Positions 17,358 through 25,819 of a DNA stretch of 64,000 nucleotides are shown here, one piece after another. A model generated the notes under the pieces. It was not told the origin of the DNA, did no database searches, and saw nothing but the letters and a program-made list of their open reading frames with translations. Made by a program: the position numbers and the translations under genes. This DNA comes from Bartonella sp. HY038 (GTDB taxonomy: Bacteria > Pseudomonadota > Alphaproteobacteria > Rhizobiales > Rhizobiaceae), in contig NZ_CP059725.1 in the NCBI RefSeq assembly GCF_014117425.1, positions 2,604,001 through 2,668,000 of the forward strand, read 5' to 3'. Positions within the stretch are counted from its first letter, which is position 1; each line of letters opens with the position of its first letter.

Positions 17358-18167
17358 TTACAATTTGGCATGGACGAGCTGCTGGGTATAGGCATGTTGC
17401 GGATCATGAAAAATTTGATCAGCAAGCCCTTCTTCAACCACCAAACCGTGCCGCATAACCATAACCCTATCAGCCATAGTACGAATTACGCCAAGGTCAT
17501 GGCTCACCAATACCATGGTCATGTGCCGTTCACGTTGCAAACGTTTTAAGGTATCGAGAACAAGAGCTTGCACCGATACATCAAGCCCTGTGGTTGGTTC
17601 ATCAAGCAATAATAATTGCGGCTCAAGCGCAATAGCCTTAGCAAGCTGCACCCTTTGCTGCATACCGCCTGAAAGTTCGATTGGACGAGCATCCATGCGC
17701 TCTAATGGAAACTCGGAAGCTGCCAATGCCAAACGCGCTTTTTGCCGCAATGCAGCAAAATTACGCTCACCTGCGACCAATAAACGCTCGGCAATATTGC
17801 CGCTACTGGTGTTTTTCATCAATAAGCCAAGATGAGGATTTTGATATACTATACCAATATGGCGCGCCCGTAACATACGCCGCGAAAACCGATCAAGATG
17901 AAACAAATTTAAATGATCATAACCATCCAAATCAAGATGATACTCTCCACTATCAGGACTATCTTCTAAATTCATCATTCGTAGAAAGGTTGATTTACCT
18001 GAGCCACTTTCACCGACAATACCTAACACCTCGCCGGGGTAGACCTTAGCACTGACACCGCGCAAAGCTTGCACAGGACCGAAATTTTTTGTAACATTAT
18101 CAAGCTGCATCAACGGTGTTGTTTGCACAATTTGTGGATTATTGAACTGCCGCAACTCACTTATCAT
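17358..18167 (-). CDS. phnK: C-P lyase ABC-type ATPase PhnK
   Basis: An ABC ATPase of about 269 residues with Walker A GESGSGKST, signature LSGGMQQRVQLAKA and Walker B LLLLDEPTTGLD. PhnK binds the PhnGHIJ core at PhnJ. I place the start at the ATG at 18167, which overlaps the phnJ stop as ATGA, rather than at the longer ORF start. All ATP-binding motifs look intact, which matters because its partner PhnJ lacks its usual cysteines here. Confidence 0.93.
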   Translation of the reverse strand: MISELRQFNNPQIVQTTPLMQLDNVTKNFGPVQALRGVSAKVYPGEVLGIVGESGSGKSTFLRMMNLEDSPDSGEYHLDLDGYDHLNLFHLDRFSRRMLRARHIGIVYQNPHLGLLMKNTSSGNIAERLLVAGERNFAALRQKARLALAASEFPLERMDARPIELSGGMQQRVQLAKAIALEPQLLLLDEPTTGLDVSVQALVLDTLKRLQRERHMTMVLVSHDLGVIRTMADRVMVMRHGLVVEEGLADQIFHDPQHAYTQQLVHAKL

Positions 18168-19078
18168 TGTGCCATCTTTCCATTTTGATACCATGTTTGC
18201 CCAAGGGTTTCATCTTCCCCTTCATTTTTACGAATGGTTTTTATGCCATAATTGCTATCTGATAATTCATAAACAGCCGAACCATCCTCTTGTGGCAACT
18301 CATTCATGAACATTCCTTTGACACCGCTACGCGTACAAATGGCGTTTTCATGGTTTTCAACCGCATAAGGAATATCGTCAAAAACAAGCGGTTCTACTTT
18401 TGTGTGAGGTGGCACCGCATAAAGACGTTTTTCACGGCCAGCAGAAAGAATAGTTAAATGATCCGCCATATGCAGTTTTTGCACATCCCAACGTGGAATG
18501 GGCGATGGGGTAATGACATGGCGGTCATTTACTAAGCTTGGATAGGACGCCCCTTGTAAAATACGCCCAGCGCGCACCATTTGCTCATATAAAATAAGCC
18601 AAAGCCGACTGTAATCAGCATCACCATGCATTTCTCGGGCCGTTGACATATTAGGCTCAACCGGTCTTAACGGCTCGGGATTGGGTACTTGCAATATGAG
18701 TATCTGATCAGCACTCAATTTTTCTTCAGGAATGCGGTGGCGTGATTGAATAAGGCTTGCTTTAAGCGTATCCCATGTTTCTTGCGCATTGCTTACAGTT
18801 TTAATAAATTTTCGGATTGTTGCCGCATTAACGCTATCATCTGCACCTTGGTCAATCACTTTAATAATTGAGCGTGGATTAACAAGGGTAAGAGTGACTT
18901 GCAAACCGCCCGTCCCCCAACCTCGTGCAATTGGCACTTCACGGCTTGCATAGGGAATTTGACATCCAGGAATAGCAATGGCTTTCAACATGGCGCGGCG
19001 TAATTCACGCTTGGCAGATGGGTCTAAAAAACCATGGGAAAAAGACTGCCATGAGTGGGTAAGATCACTTAGTTTCAT
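18164..19078 (-). CDS. phnJ: PhnJ-like C-P lyase subunit lacking most Fe-S cysteines
   Basis: A 304-residue protein aligned by eye with E. coli PhnJ. Fold motifs are kept: AIAIPG with the glycyl-radical glycine (G38 here, G32 in E. coli), GWGTGG, VIDQGADD, RHRIPEE and AGREKRLYAVPP. In E. coli the C-terminal cysteines C241, C244 and C266 bind the 4Fe-4S cluster and C272 forms a thiyl radical. Here the same spacing gives N245, C248, L272 and G278, so only one of four remains. I checked these codons on the minus strand. It overlaps phnI and phnK by four bases each, so the reading frame is under operon constraint. Either the chemistry differs or the subunit is catalytically dead. Confidence 0.88.
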   Translation of the reverse strand: MKLSDLTHSWQSFSHGFLDPSAKRELRRAMLKAIAIPGCQIPYASREVPIARGWGTGGLQVTLTLVNPRSIIKVIDQGADDSVNAATIRKFIKTVSNAQETWDTLKASLIQSRHRIPEEKLSADQILILQVPNPEPLRPVEPNMSTAREMHGDADYSRLWLILYEQMVRAGRILQGASYPSLVNDRHVITPSPIPRWDVQKLHMADHLTILSAGREKRLYAVPPHTKVEPLVFDDIPYAVENHENAICTRSGVKGMFMNELPQEDGSAVYELSDSNYGIKTIRKNEGEDETLGQTWYQNGKMAQ

Positions 19079-20163
19079 ATTAATTCTTCTTCCAGTCTTT
19101 TTAAATCTTCACGGATTTCACTACCATCAGCATTGCGTCGCTTTATGCCGCGCAAGGCGTCAAGGCTCGATTGAAAGGTGACATAGTGAGGAAGTTTAAA
19201 ATGGATGCAAAAGCCAGAAGATTCGACAGCTTCGGTATGATAGAGAAAAAATTCTTCTGACACAGCATCCGATTTGCTTTCGGTAGATGCATTTAAATCA
19301 AGTGTTGCAGCTGCAATAACTTTAACTTCATTCCAACCAAAAGTAGCAGAAAAACCAAGCTCCAACTTATCCTTTTTGGTTTTGGAGATAACCTCGGCTT
19401 GCGATATCTTAATACGCCCAGCGCTAAATTGCGTACCAGATGGATGCGACACTATAATTTCCGCTTCACTTAAGCGTAACTCATTAACTGTTGGATGAGC
19501 ACTACCAAAACCACGCATAGCAGAATAACCAAGCGCCAAAACCCCGCCGGTATCGGCACGGCTTAGGCTTTGTAGACGATGGGCGCGACTTGCTGGAAAT
19601 AGCAACGGTTCACGGGTAAGGTCTGGAATATCCTCTGCTGCAATTGGATGATGAACTGGTGCTTCAACCAATCCTTGCGCTTGTTGCCACTGGCTAAGAG
19701 AGGGTAAAAACGCTGGCGATGGCTTGGTACTTTTTTCCACCGCTTGCGCAATAAAAGGCTCGCCATTTAAGCTGTGGGTTGCTAAAATCTTATGGGCATA
19801 ATCTAATGTTGGCCCTAAAATTTGTCCGCCAGGAATATCTTTAAATGCCGCAGATATCCGCCGAAGCGTAAACAACTTGTCCTGTTCTATGGTTTTAGCA
19901 ATAGCAATGCGTGGCTGCGTTGTGCGCCAAGCGCGTAGTAGCAAAACCGCTTCATACAAATCACCACCGCCTTGAGCAATGGCGAGAGCGGCAAGCTCTG
20001 GCTCATAAAGTGAAGCCTCGCCCATGACACGATCAATGAGATATGGGAGAGTGTTTTTAATTTCGGTAATGCGCTTTTGATCTATAGTGCCAATTGATTG
20101 ACGATAGAGGCGCTCTGCTTGATCTATTGCTTTTTCACCACCGCGTGTTGCGACATAGGCCAT
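19075..20163 (-). CDS. phnI: C-P lyase core subunit PhnI
   Basis: A 362-residue protein that follows E. coli PhnI along its length: YVATRGGEKAID at the N-terminus, RRISAAFKDIPGGQILGPT near residue 110, ALGYSAMRGFGSAHP near 215 and HFKLPHYVTFQ near the C-terminus. The two His in HFKLPH correspond to the PhnI pair that binds metal at the PhnI-PhnJ interface in the E. coli structure. PhnI has purine nucleosidase activity and works with PhnG, H and L in making the ribosyl phosphonate. It seems complete, unlike PhnJ. Confidence 0.93.
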   Translation of the reverse strand: MAYVATRGGEKAIDQAERLYRQSIGTIDQKRITEIKNTLPYLIDRVMGEASLYEPELAALAIAQGGGDLYEAVLLLRAWRTTQPRIAIAKTIEQDKLFTLRRISAAFKDIPGGQILGPTLDYAHKILATHSLNGEPFIAQAVEKSTKPSPAFLPSLSQWQQAQGLVEAPVHHPIAAEDIPDLTREPLLFPASRAHRLQSLSRADTGGVLALGYSAMRGFGSAHPTVNELRLSEAEIIVSHPSGTQFSAGRIKISQAEVISKTKKDKLELGFSATFGWNEVKVIAAATLDLNASTESKSDAVSEEFFLYHTEAVESSGFCIHFKLPHYVTFQSSLDALRGIKRRNADGSEIREDLKRLEEELI

Positions 20164-20177
20164 GATTTTTTCTCGCT

Positions 20178-20723
20178 TTACAAAACTTCAACATAGGTGG
20201 AACGGGGTAGCCCGATAAGACTATTTTGACTGAAGAAAAAAATGTCAAAACCAAGCGGATAGGAAATAAGAGCATTACGCATTGCCCAAAATTGAGGGTA
20301 AACTCCGCCAAATTGAATAGTTTTTTGGCCTTTAATGCCAGGTCCAGAAAGCCGTAATGCTGTTCCAACACCAAATTGTGCTGGCGCAATTAATAATGCG
20401 CCTTTTTCAGGATAGAGAAGATCGCCAATTGCAATATGCGTTATCGCCTCAACATCGCTTTCATTTTCAAGTGGCATAAAAACATATTGCGCTTGTGGCA
20501 GGGAGGAAGGCAAAGCACCAGTTGCTTGCAATTTTTGCCTTAGCGTGAGTTCATCGCAAAAAAATCGCGTTTCACGGTCAAGCAAAGTATCGCCAAATGT
20601 TGCCCATGACAGATTATCACAAGTTATGTCACAACCAGGATTTGCCAAGGCTTTCATTAACTTTTCAAAATGCCTATTATCCAGTTCATCTTGTATGCTT
20701 GGTTGTATGTTTGGATTTTGCAT
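20178..20723 (-). CDS. phnH: C-P lyase core subunit PhnH
   Basis: A 181-residue protein with ALANPG near residue 27, LLDRETRFF, GDLLYPEKGALLI and LRLSGPGIKG, all typical of PhnH, a structural subunit of the PhnGHIJ core. The start is the ATG at 20723, whose first base is shared with the phnG stop codon (TAATG on the minus strand). The longer ORF start would overlap phnG further without a ribosome binding site. It is followed by phnI after 14 bp. Confidence 0.92.
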   Translation of the reverse strand: MQNPNIQPSIQDELDNRHFEKLMKALANPGCDITCDNLSWATFGDTLLDRETRFFCDELTLRQKLQATGALPSSLPQAQYVFMPLENESDVEAITHIAIGDLLYPEKGALLIAPAQFGVGTALRLSGPGIKGQKTIQFGGVYPQFWAMRNALISYPLGFDIFFFSQNSLIGLPRSTYVEVL

Positions 20724-21190
20724 TAAAATGTTTCCATCTCTACACGGGTGGCATTTACTTCGCATAAGCGTTGATGATCTTCTTGGCTTTGCAACTCAAA
20801 GGCAGTTTTCAAAAAGCTGGAAATCTCATTGCTTTGGATATTTGCATTAAAAGCGGCATCAATAACCGCCATTGCCATGGCTTGCTCAAGATCACGGCCG
20901 ACAATCATGCCATAACCGATACAGTTTAATTGTTTGAGCTGAATGTGAGCTTCAGCAACAAGCACTTCACCAAGGTGAAATTCACTGCCTTTTACGCTGT
21001 CACGCATCGGCACCATGACAAGACCAGTACGGCTTTGAATAACCTCGATATCGCCTAAATCATCAATTAAAGTTTCACTGAGTTGCTTGATAGCTAAGCC
21101 ATCAGCACGCGCAAGAATAGATAACCTATCACTATGCGCAAAAATATCATTATCGCTAGGATTATCTCGGTTCTCAATGGTTGGGGACAT
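20723..21190 (-). CDS. phnG: C-P lyase core subunit PhnG
   Basis: A 155-residue protein similar to PhnG: LARADGLAIKQL, a central TGLVMVPMRDSVKGSEFHLGEVLV, then IVGRDLEQAMAMAVIDA and a C-terminal EVNATRVEMETF. The GRD and EVNATRV motifs are conserved in the family. First gene of the core set after phnF, from which it is separated by 97 bp. GGACGATTATT precedes the ATG. Confidence 0.92.
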   Translation of the reverse strand: MSPTIENRDNPSDNDIFAHSDRLSILARADGLAIKQLSETLIDDLGDIEVIQSRTGLVMVPMRDSVKGSEFHLGEVLVAEAHIQLKQLNCIGYGMIVGRDLEQAMAMAVIDAAFNANIQSNEISSFLKTAFELQSQEDHQRLCEVNATRVEMETF

Positions 21191-21287
21191 AATAATCGTC
21201 CTTTATTCTAAAAGGGTTATAAAAATAGGGTAAATAAGTAAAGGCGCCTTAGTCGGTCTTAGTCTGTATTTAGCGCCAAAAGCCGTA

Positions 21288-22010
21288 TCAAAGGCGGCCT
21301 GTATCAAAAGCAAATTGCACCTTTTCAGCCGCCCAGATTGATACTGCATAGCCAATGGGGCGATACTCCAAATCGACATCGCATTTTTCCATCACGATAA
21401 CAGGCTGGCCATTTGAAAGTTGGAGCATTTCCGCCTCCTCATCAAGCGCCAACCGCGCTGATATAATGGTTTCATGACGCAAATAATCATCAATGCCGTA
21501 ATGGCGATAAATGGCACTATCACCAAGACCATCATGATAGAATTGCAAAAATTCAGGAAAGCGTTGCGCTGGGTGATAAGAACGCGAAATATGAATAGGC
21601 TCACCATCAGCAAAGCTGCGTTGTCCCACCATCACCAGTAAATCACCAAGGTTTACTTTTAACCGCTCAGCTTTTTCTTTATCTGCTTCAACAAGACAAG
21701 CAAAAATATTTTCAGTACTTGGCACACGCCCCTCACTTATAAGATTGGGGTGAAAACGCGTGCGCTGCGACACGACGTAACGGATTGGCCGGCGAAACTC
21801 GACAAAAGTACCTCGCCCTTGATCAACCCGTAATTTACCCATCGATACCAAAGCGGCAATTGCGCGGCGAATAGAATGGCGGCCAATGTCAAAACGCTGT
21901 GAAAGTTGATTTTCTGTTGCAAGTTGGCTACCCGCAGAAAGAATACCTGAAGATATTTCGTTATCCAATACGTCTCTAACGTATTTCCAGCGTCCATATG
22001 AAGAATTCAT
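21288..22010 (-). CDS. phnF: GntR/HutC-family regulator PhnF
   Basis: A 240-residue regulator with a GntR winged helix at the N-terminus (LATENQLSQRFDIGRHSIRRAIAALVSMGKLRVDQGRGTFV) and a UTRA ligand-binding domain after residue 95. It lies at the head of the minus-strand phn operon and divergent to phnC, so it probably controls both. The start is placed at the ATG at 22010, preceded by GGGA; the longer ORF would begin inside an 18-bp palindrome that is likely its operator. Confidence 0.9.
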   Translation of the reverse strand: MNSSYGRWKYVRDVLDNEISSGILSAGSQLATENQLSQRFDIGRHSIRRAIAALVSMGKLRVDQGRGTFVEFRRPIRYVVSQRTRFHPNLISEGRVPSTENIFACLVEADKEKAERLKVNLGDLLVMVGQRSFADGEPIHISRSYHPAQRFPEFLQFYHDGLGDSAIYRHYGIDDYLRHETIISARLALDEEAEMLQLSNGQPVIVMEKCDVDLEYRPIGYAVSIWAAEKVQFAFDTGRL

Positions 22011-22023
22011 AGTATATCCCGTC

Positions 22024-22041
22024 AATTCATTCGAATGAATT
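22024..22041. promoter_or_regulatory. 18-bp palindrome, candidate PhnF operator
   Basis: AATTCATTCGAATGAATT is a perfect palindrome 14 bp upstream of the phnF start in the phnF-phnC divergent promoter region. A GntR-type dimer would bind such a site. Inference from position and symmetry. Confidence 0.5.
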
Positions 22042-22200
22042 CTTTATATACCTTCGTCATTTCAATTTTATTACAATTTAATTAAAATTAATATCATGAT
22101 AAAAAATTTTATATTATTATTTAACCATTTTATTGTCATAAAAGTTTAATCTCTACTTTTTATATGATGCTGATATAAATGAAGTGGGAGAGTAAATATT

Positions 22201-23052
22201 ATGAAAGCCGTTGAAGTTGCCAATATTTCCAAAACCTATGGACGCACCAAAGCGCTTAAAGGTATTAGCTTATCAATTGATAAGGGTGAAATGGTAGCGC
22301 TTATCGGTGCTTCGGGATCGGGAAAAAGTACCTTAATCCGACATTTGGCAGGTCTTGAAACAGCAGATCGCGGCAGTGCTGACATTAATATTTTTGGCGA
22401 AAAAACCCAAGAAAATGGTCAAGCAACCAAAGCCAGCAAAATGATGCGTGGCAAAATATCGGTGATCTTTCAACAATTCAATCTGGTTAACCGTTTATCA
22501 TTATTAACCAATGTTCTCATCGGTCTTTTGGGGCGTATTCCATCTTGGCGTGGCACTTTAGGCTTTTTCAAACGCGAAGAAAAAATAGCTGCAATTGATG
22601 CCTTGACACGAGTGGGAATTGACCATGCTGCATTTCAGCGCGCCTCAACCCTTTCAGGTGGTCAACAACAACGGGCAGCAATTGCCCGATCACTTTTACA
22701 AAATGCTGAAATTTTAATTGCCGATGAGCCAATTTCAGCCCTTGACCCAGCATCGGCCCGCCGCGTCATGGATATTTTATCTAAAATCAATGAAGAAGAT
22801 GGCATCACCATGATTGTCTCGCTTCATCAGGTAGAATATGCAAGGCGTTTTTGCCCAAGAACCATCGCCATGCGTGATGGTGCAATTGTTTATGACGGGC
22901 CTTCAATCAACTTAACCAATGCTTTTTTATCAGAGCTTTATGGTAGCGCATCAGAAGAACTTGTTTTGCCCGATGCGGCTGATATGCCGTTAGCAAGTCA
23001 CAATACACCGCCAAAAGTATCTGTAAGACAACAATATTTCCAGCCTGCGTGA
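22201..23052 (+). CDS. phnC: Phosphonate ABC transporter ATPase PhnC
   Basis: A 283-residue ABC ATPase with Walker A GASGSGKST near residue 38, Q-loop VIFQQFNLV, signature LSGGQQQRAAIARSL and Walker B ILIADEPISALDP. It is first in phnCDE, which imports phosphonates from the periplasm. GGGAGAG lies about ten bases before ATG. The promoter must lie in the 190 bp shared with phnF. Confidence 0.95.
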   Translation: MKAVEVANISKTYGRTKALKGISLSIDKGEMVALIGASGSGKSTLIRHLAGLETADRGSADINIFGEKTQENGQATKASKMMRGKISVIFQQFNLVNRLSLLTNVLIGLLGRIPSWRGTLGFFKREEKIAAIDALTRVGIDHAAFQRASTLSGGQQQRAAIARSLLQNAEILIADEPISALDPASARRVMDILSKINEEDGITMIVSLHQVEYARRFCPRTIAMRDGAIVYDGPSINLTNAFLSELYGSASEELVLPDAADMPLASHNTPPKVSVRQQYFQPA

Positions 23053-23120
23053 GTTTATTTCAAATTAAACCAATTTTCGACCTGCCGCTTTAATATTTTT
23101 AAATCTAGGAGAAATGATTG

Positions 23121-24113
23121 ATGAAAAAGCTTCTCAAAAGCTTTGCGCTTGGTATAGCAATGGCAACAGTTGCAACTGTATCTTTTGCACAAACCCTCAA
23201 TTTCGGCATTATTTCAACAGAATCGCAATCTCATTTGAAAACTGCTTGGGATCCATTCCTTGCCGATATGAAAAAGAAAACTGGCTTTGAAGTAAAACCA
23301 TTTTTTGCATCTGACTATGCTGGTATTATTGAAGGCATGCGTTTTGGTAAGGTTGATATTGCATGGTATGGTAATAAATCGGCCATGGAAGCAGTTGACC
23401 GCGCCAAAGGTGAAGTAATAGTGCAAGCTATGGCTGTTGATGGCAGTCCGGGTTATTGGGGTGTATTAATTGTTGAAAAAGACTCGCCAATTAAAACCGT
23501 TGAAGATGTTTTAAAATGCGACAAGACTTTGAATTTCGGTATTGGTGATCCAAACTCAACATCGGGTTATCTTGTACCGATGACTTTTCTTTTTGCAGCC
23601 AATGGTATTGATCCAAAAAATTGCTTCAAAACCGTACGCAATGCCAATCATGAAACCAATGCTTTGGCCGTTGCCAACAAACAGGTTGATGTAGCAGCCA
23701 ATAACACAGAAAACATGGATCGTATCAAGAAAAACAATCCAGATGCCTATGCAAAATTACGCGAAATTTGGCGTTCACCACTTATCCCCGGTGATCCAAT
23801 TGTTTGGCGTACCGATCTTCCCGAGGAAACCAAAACAAAGATTAGAGATTTTTTCCTCACCTATGGTACAGATAAATCAACTGGCAATATTGAAGAAGAA
23901 AAAGCCGTCCTAAAAGGCTTAACTTGGGGGCCATTTCGCGCTTCTAGCAATGATCAACTATTGCCAATCCGCTTGATGGAAGTCGGCCAGAAGATAAGTA
24001 AGCTTGAAAATGATGATAAGCTTGATGCAGCAGAGAAAAAAAAGCAGCTAGATGCATTAAATTCTGAAAAGGCTGATTTTGAAGCAAAGCTTGCAGCCAG
24101 CACAAAAAAATAA
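23121..24113 (+). CDS. phnD: Phosphonate-binding periplasmic protein PhnD
   Basis: A 330-residue protein with a Sec signal peptide (KKLLKSFALGIAMATVATVSFAQ). The mature part has LNFGIISTES, DVAWYGNKSA-like DIAWYGNKSA and GDPNSTSGYLVP, typical of PhnD-type solute-binding proteins that capture phosphonates. The ATG at 23121 is eight bases after AGGAGAA and is preferred to the TTG three bases upstream. The C-terminal ~40 residues are a charged helix (KKKQLDALNSEKADFEAKL). Confidence 0.94.
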   Translation: MKKLLKSFALGIAMATVATVSFAQTLNFGIISTESQSHLKTAWDPFLADMKKKTGFEVKPFFASDYAGIIEGMRFGKVDIAWYGNKSAMEAVDRAKGEVIVQAMAVDGSPGYWGVLIVEKDSPIKTVEDVLKCDKTLNFGIGDPNSTSGYLVPMTFLFAANGIDPKNCFKTVRNANHETNALAVANKQVDVAANNTENMDRIKKNNPDAYAKLREIWRSPLIPGDPIVWRTDLPEETKTKIRDFFLTYGTDKSTGNIEEEKAVLKGLTWGPFRASSNDQLLPIRLMEVGQKISKLENDDKLDAAEKKKQLDALNSEKADFEAKLAASTKK

Positions 24114-24175
24114 AAGCTTAGGGACAGCTTGCTCATCCTGCACACTGTTTCATTATTATAAAATGCAAAGCGTTT

Positions 24176-24201
24176 CATGGCTAGATTATCATCTAGCCAT
24201 G
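24176..24201 (+). promoter_or_regulatory. Hairpin between phnD and phnE
   Basis: CATGGCTAGAT and its exact complement (24191-24201) enclose a four-base loop. Lying between the binding-protein and permease genes, it may lower downstream expression or protect the phnD mRNA 3' end, as in many ABC operons. No long T run follows. Confidence 0.55.
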
Positions 24202-24238
24202 ATGGCTTTTGATTTACCCAATCAATAGGTTCAAAGAC

Positions 24239-25033
24239 ATGACAACAGCGGCTGAACGCTATCAGACATTAAATAATAAGAGTGGATGGAAGCGCTGGAT
24301 TTTTCCAAGCATCATTATTATCATTCTTGCATGGAGCTGGTCCCCTGCCGAAATGTATTTATGGCCACAGCTTTTTACCCATGCTGGCAATATGGCTGAA
24401 TATGCTGCTGGTTTTTTACATCCCGATTTCACCGAATGGCGTTATTACTTGACTGAAATGCTAGTCACAGTCAATATTGCTATTTGGGGTACATTTCTTG
24501 CTGTTGTCTTTGCTATTCCTTTAGGCATTCTCTCATCAGCCAATATGGTGCCAACCTATATTTTGCAGCCTGTAAGACGTTTGATGGATCTATGCCGCGC
24601 TATTCATGAAGTTGTTTTTGCGGTTCTTTTTGTGGTTGCTGTTGGTCTAGGGCCATTTGCTGGTGTCATGGCACTTTTTGTTCATACTTTGGGCGTGCTT
24701 GCCAAACTCTTTTCTGAGGCAGTTGAAGCGATTGATCCACGTCCTGTCGAAGCTATCAAGGTTGCAGGTGGAACACCGATACAGCAAGTCATTTATGGAG
24801 TTATTCCGCAGGTTTTACCGCTTTGGATTTCCTTTTCACTCTATCGGCTAGAATCCAATATTCGCTCGGCAACCGTGCTTGGCATTATTGGTGCAGGTGG
24901 TATTGGACAAATCATGTTTGAATCCATTCGCGGTTTTTCTTACTCGCAATCATCGGCAATATTATTAATCGTTATTATAACCGTTGTTATTATGGATATT
25001 ATTTCCCAACAATTACGAAAGCTGTTTATTTAA
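24239..25033 (+). CDS. phnE: Phosphonate ABC transporter permease PhnE
   Basis: A 264-residue inner-membrane permease with about six hydrophobic segments. The permease EAA loop reads EAIKVAGGTPIQQVIYGVIPQVLP, and GIIGAGGIGQIMFESIRGF follows near residue 225. The ATG at 24239 comes nine bases after AGG; the earlier TTG has no support. The stop overlaps the start of the next gene by one base. Confidence 0.93.
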   Translation: MTTAAERYQTLNNKSGWKRWIFPSIIIIILAWSWSPAEMYLWPQLFTHAGNMAEYAAGFLHPDFTEWRYYLTEMLVTVNIAIWGTFLAVVFAIPLGILSSANMVPTYILQPVRRLMDLCRAIHEVVFAVLFVVAVGLGPFAGVMALFVHTLGVLAKLFSEAVEAIDPRPVEAIKVAGGTPIQQVIYGVIPQVLPLWISFSLYRLESNIRSATVLGIIGAGGIGQIMFESIRGFSYSQSSAILLIVIITVVIMDIISQQLRKLFI

Positions 25034-25707
25034 TGCGAGCCGCTATTTATTTCACCCCCGATAAAAATCATCCAATAACAACAAAAGCTACAAGTTGGTT
25101 GGGGCGCGATGCATTTAACAGTGCAAATACGATATCTAGCCCTAATAACAAAGATTTAACGCTTATAAAAAGCCCAGCACGTTATGGCTTTCATGCAACG
25201 ATTAAGGCGCCTTTTGAACTTGATGTGAGCTATGGGATCGATGATGTAGCAAAAGCATTGATGGATTTTTGTGCAATCAATAAATCTTTTAAGCTGCCCA
25301 ATATCAAAATTGGGAAACTAGGTTCTTTTTTTGCACTGGTTCCCGAATTTTGCCCCGATGAATTATCTAATCTTGAAGCGCGTACTGTAAAACAATTTGA
25401 AATTTACCGCGCACCACTAAGCGATGAAGATATAAAAAGGCGCAATCCACAAAGCTTAAGCGACAGGCAAAAAGACAATCTTACCGCCTATGGTTATCCT
25501 TATATCTTTGAAGATTTCCGCTTTCACATGACCCTAACAGGGCCTGTTGAGCACCAAATCCAAGATGAAGTGGAAGAACAGTTAAACACTTATTTTTATG
25601 AGTTTTTGGGCAAGGATCTTGATTTTGACGGATTAGCGCTTTTTATCGAGCGAGAGCACAAAGGCAGTTTTTATTGCCATAGTTACTTCAAGCTTGCCAA
25701 AACCTAA
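25033..25707 (+). CDS. DUF1045 phosphonate-operon 2H phosphoesterase-like protein
   Basis: A 224-residue protein with two HxT motifs, GFHATIKAPF near residue 57 and FHMTLTGPV near 168, the hallmark of 2H phosphoesterases. The family (DUF1045, a known phn-operon accessory protein) is often found beside phnM and phnN and is thought to act on cyclic ribose phosphonate intermediates. It starts inside the phnE stop codon (TAATG), so it is translationally coupled. Its exact reaction is not proven by sequence. Confidence 0.85.
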   Translation: MRAAIYFTPDKNHPITTKATSWLGRDAFNSANTISSPNNKDLTLIKSPARYGFHATIKAPFELDVSYGIDDVAKALMDFCAINKSFKLPNIKIGKLGSFFALVPEFCPDELSNLEARTVKQFEIYRAPLSDEDIKRRNPQSLSDRQKDNLTAYGYPYIFEDFRFHMTLTGPVEHQIQDEVEEQLNTYFYEFLGKDLDFDGLALFIEREHKGSFYCHSYFKLAKT

Positions 25708-25819
25708 CGCCTATCCCCATGAAACTTAGTCAATGACCTTATTATCATATTTATTTTGCGCATTTTACGCAAAACTGCTGCACCGTTTTGCCAAAATGCT
25801 TTAATTGCGGAGATATATA

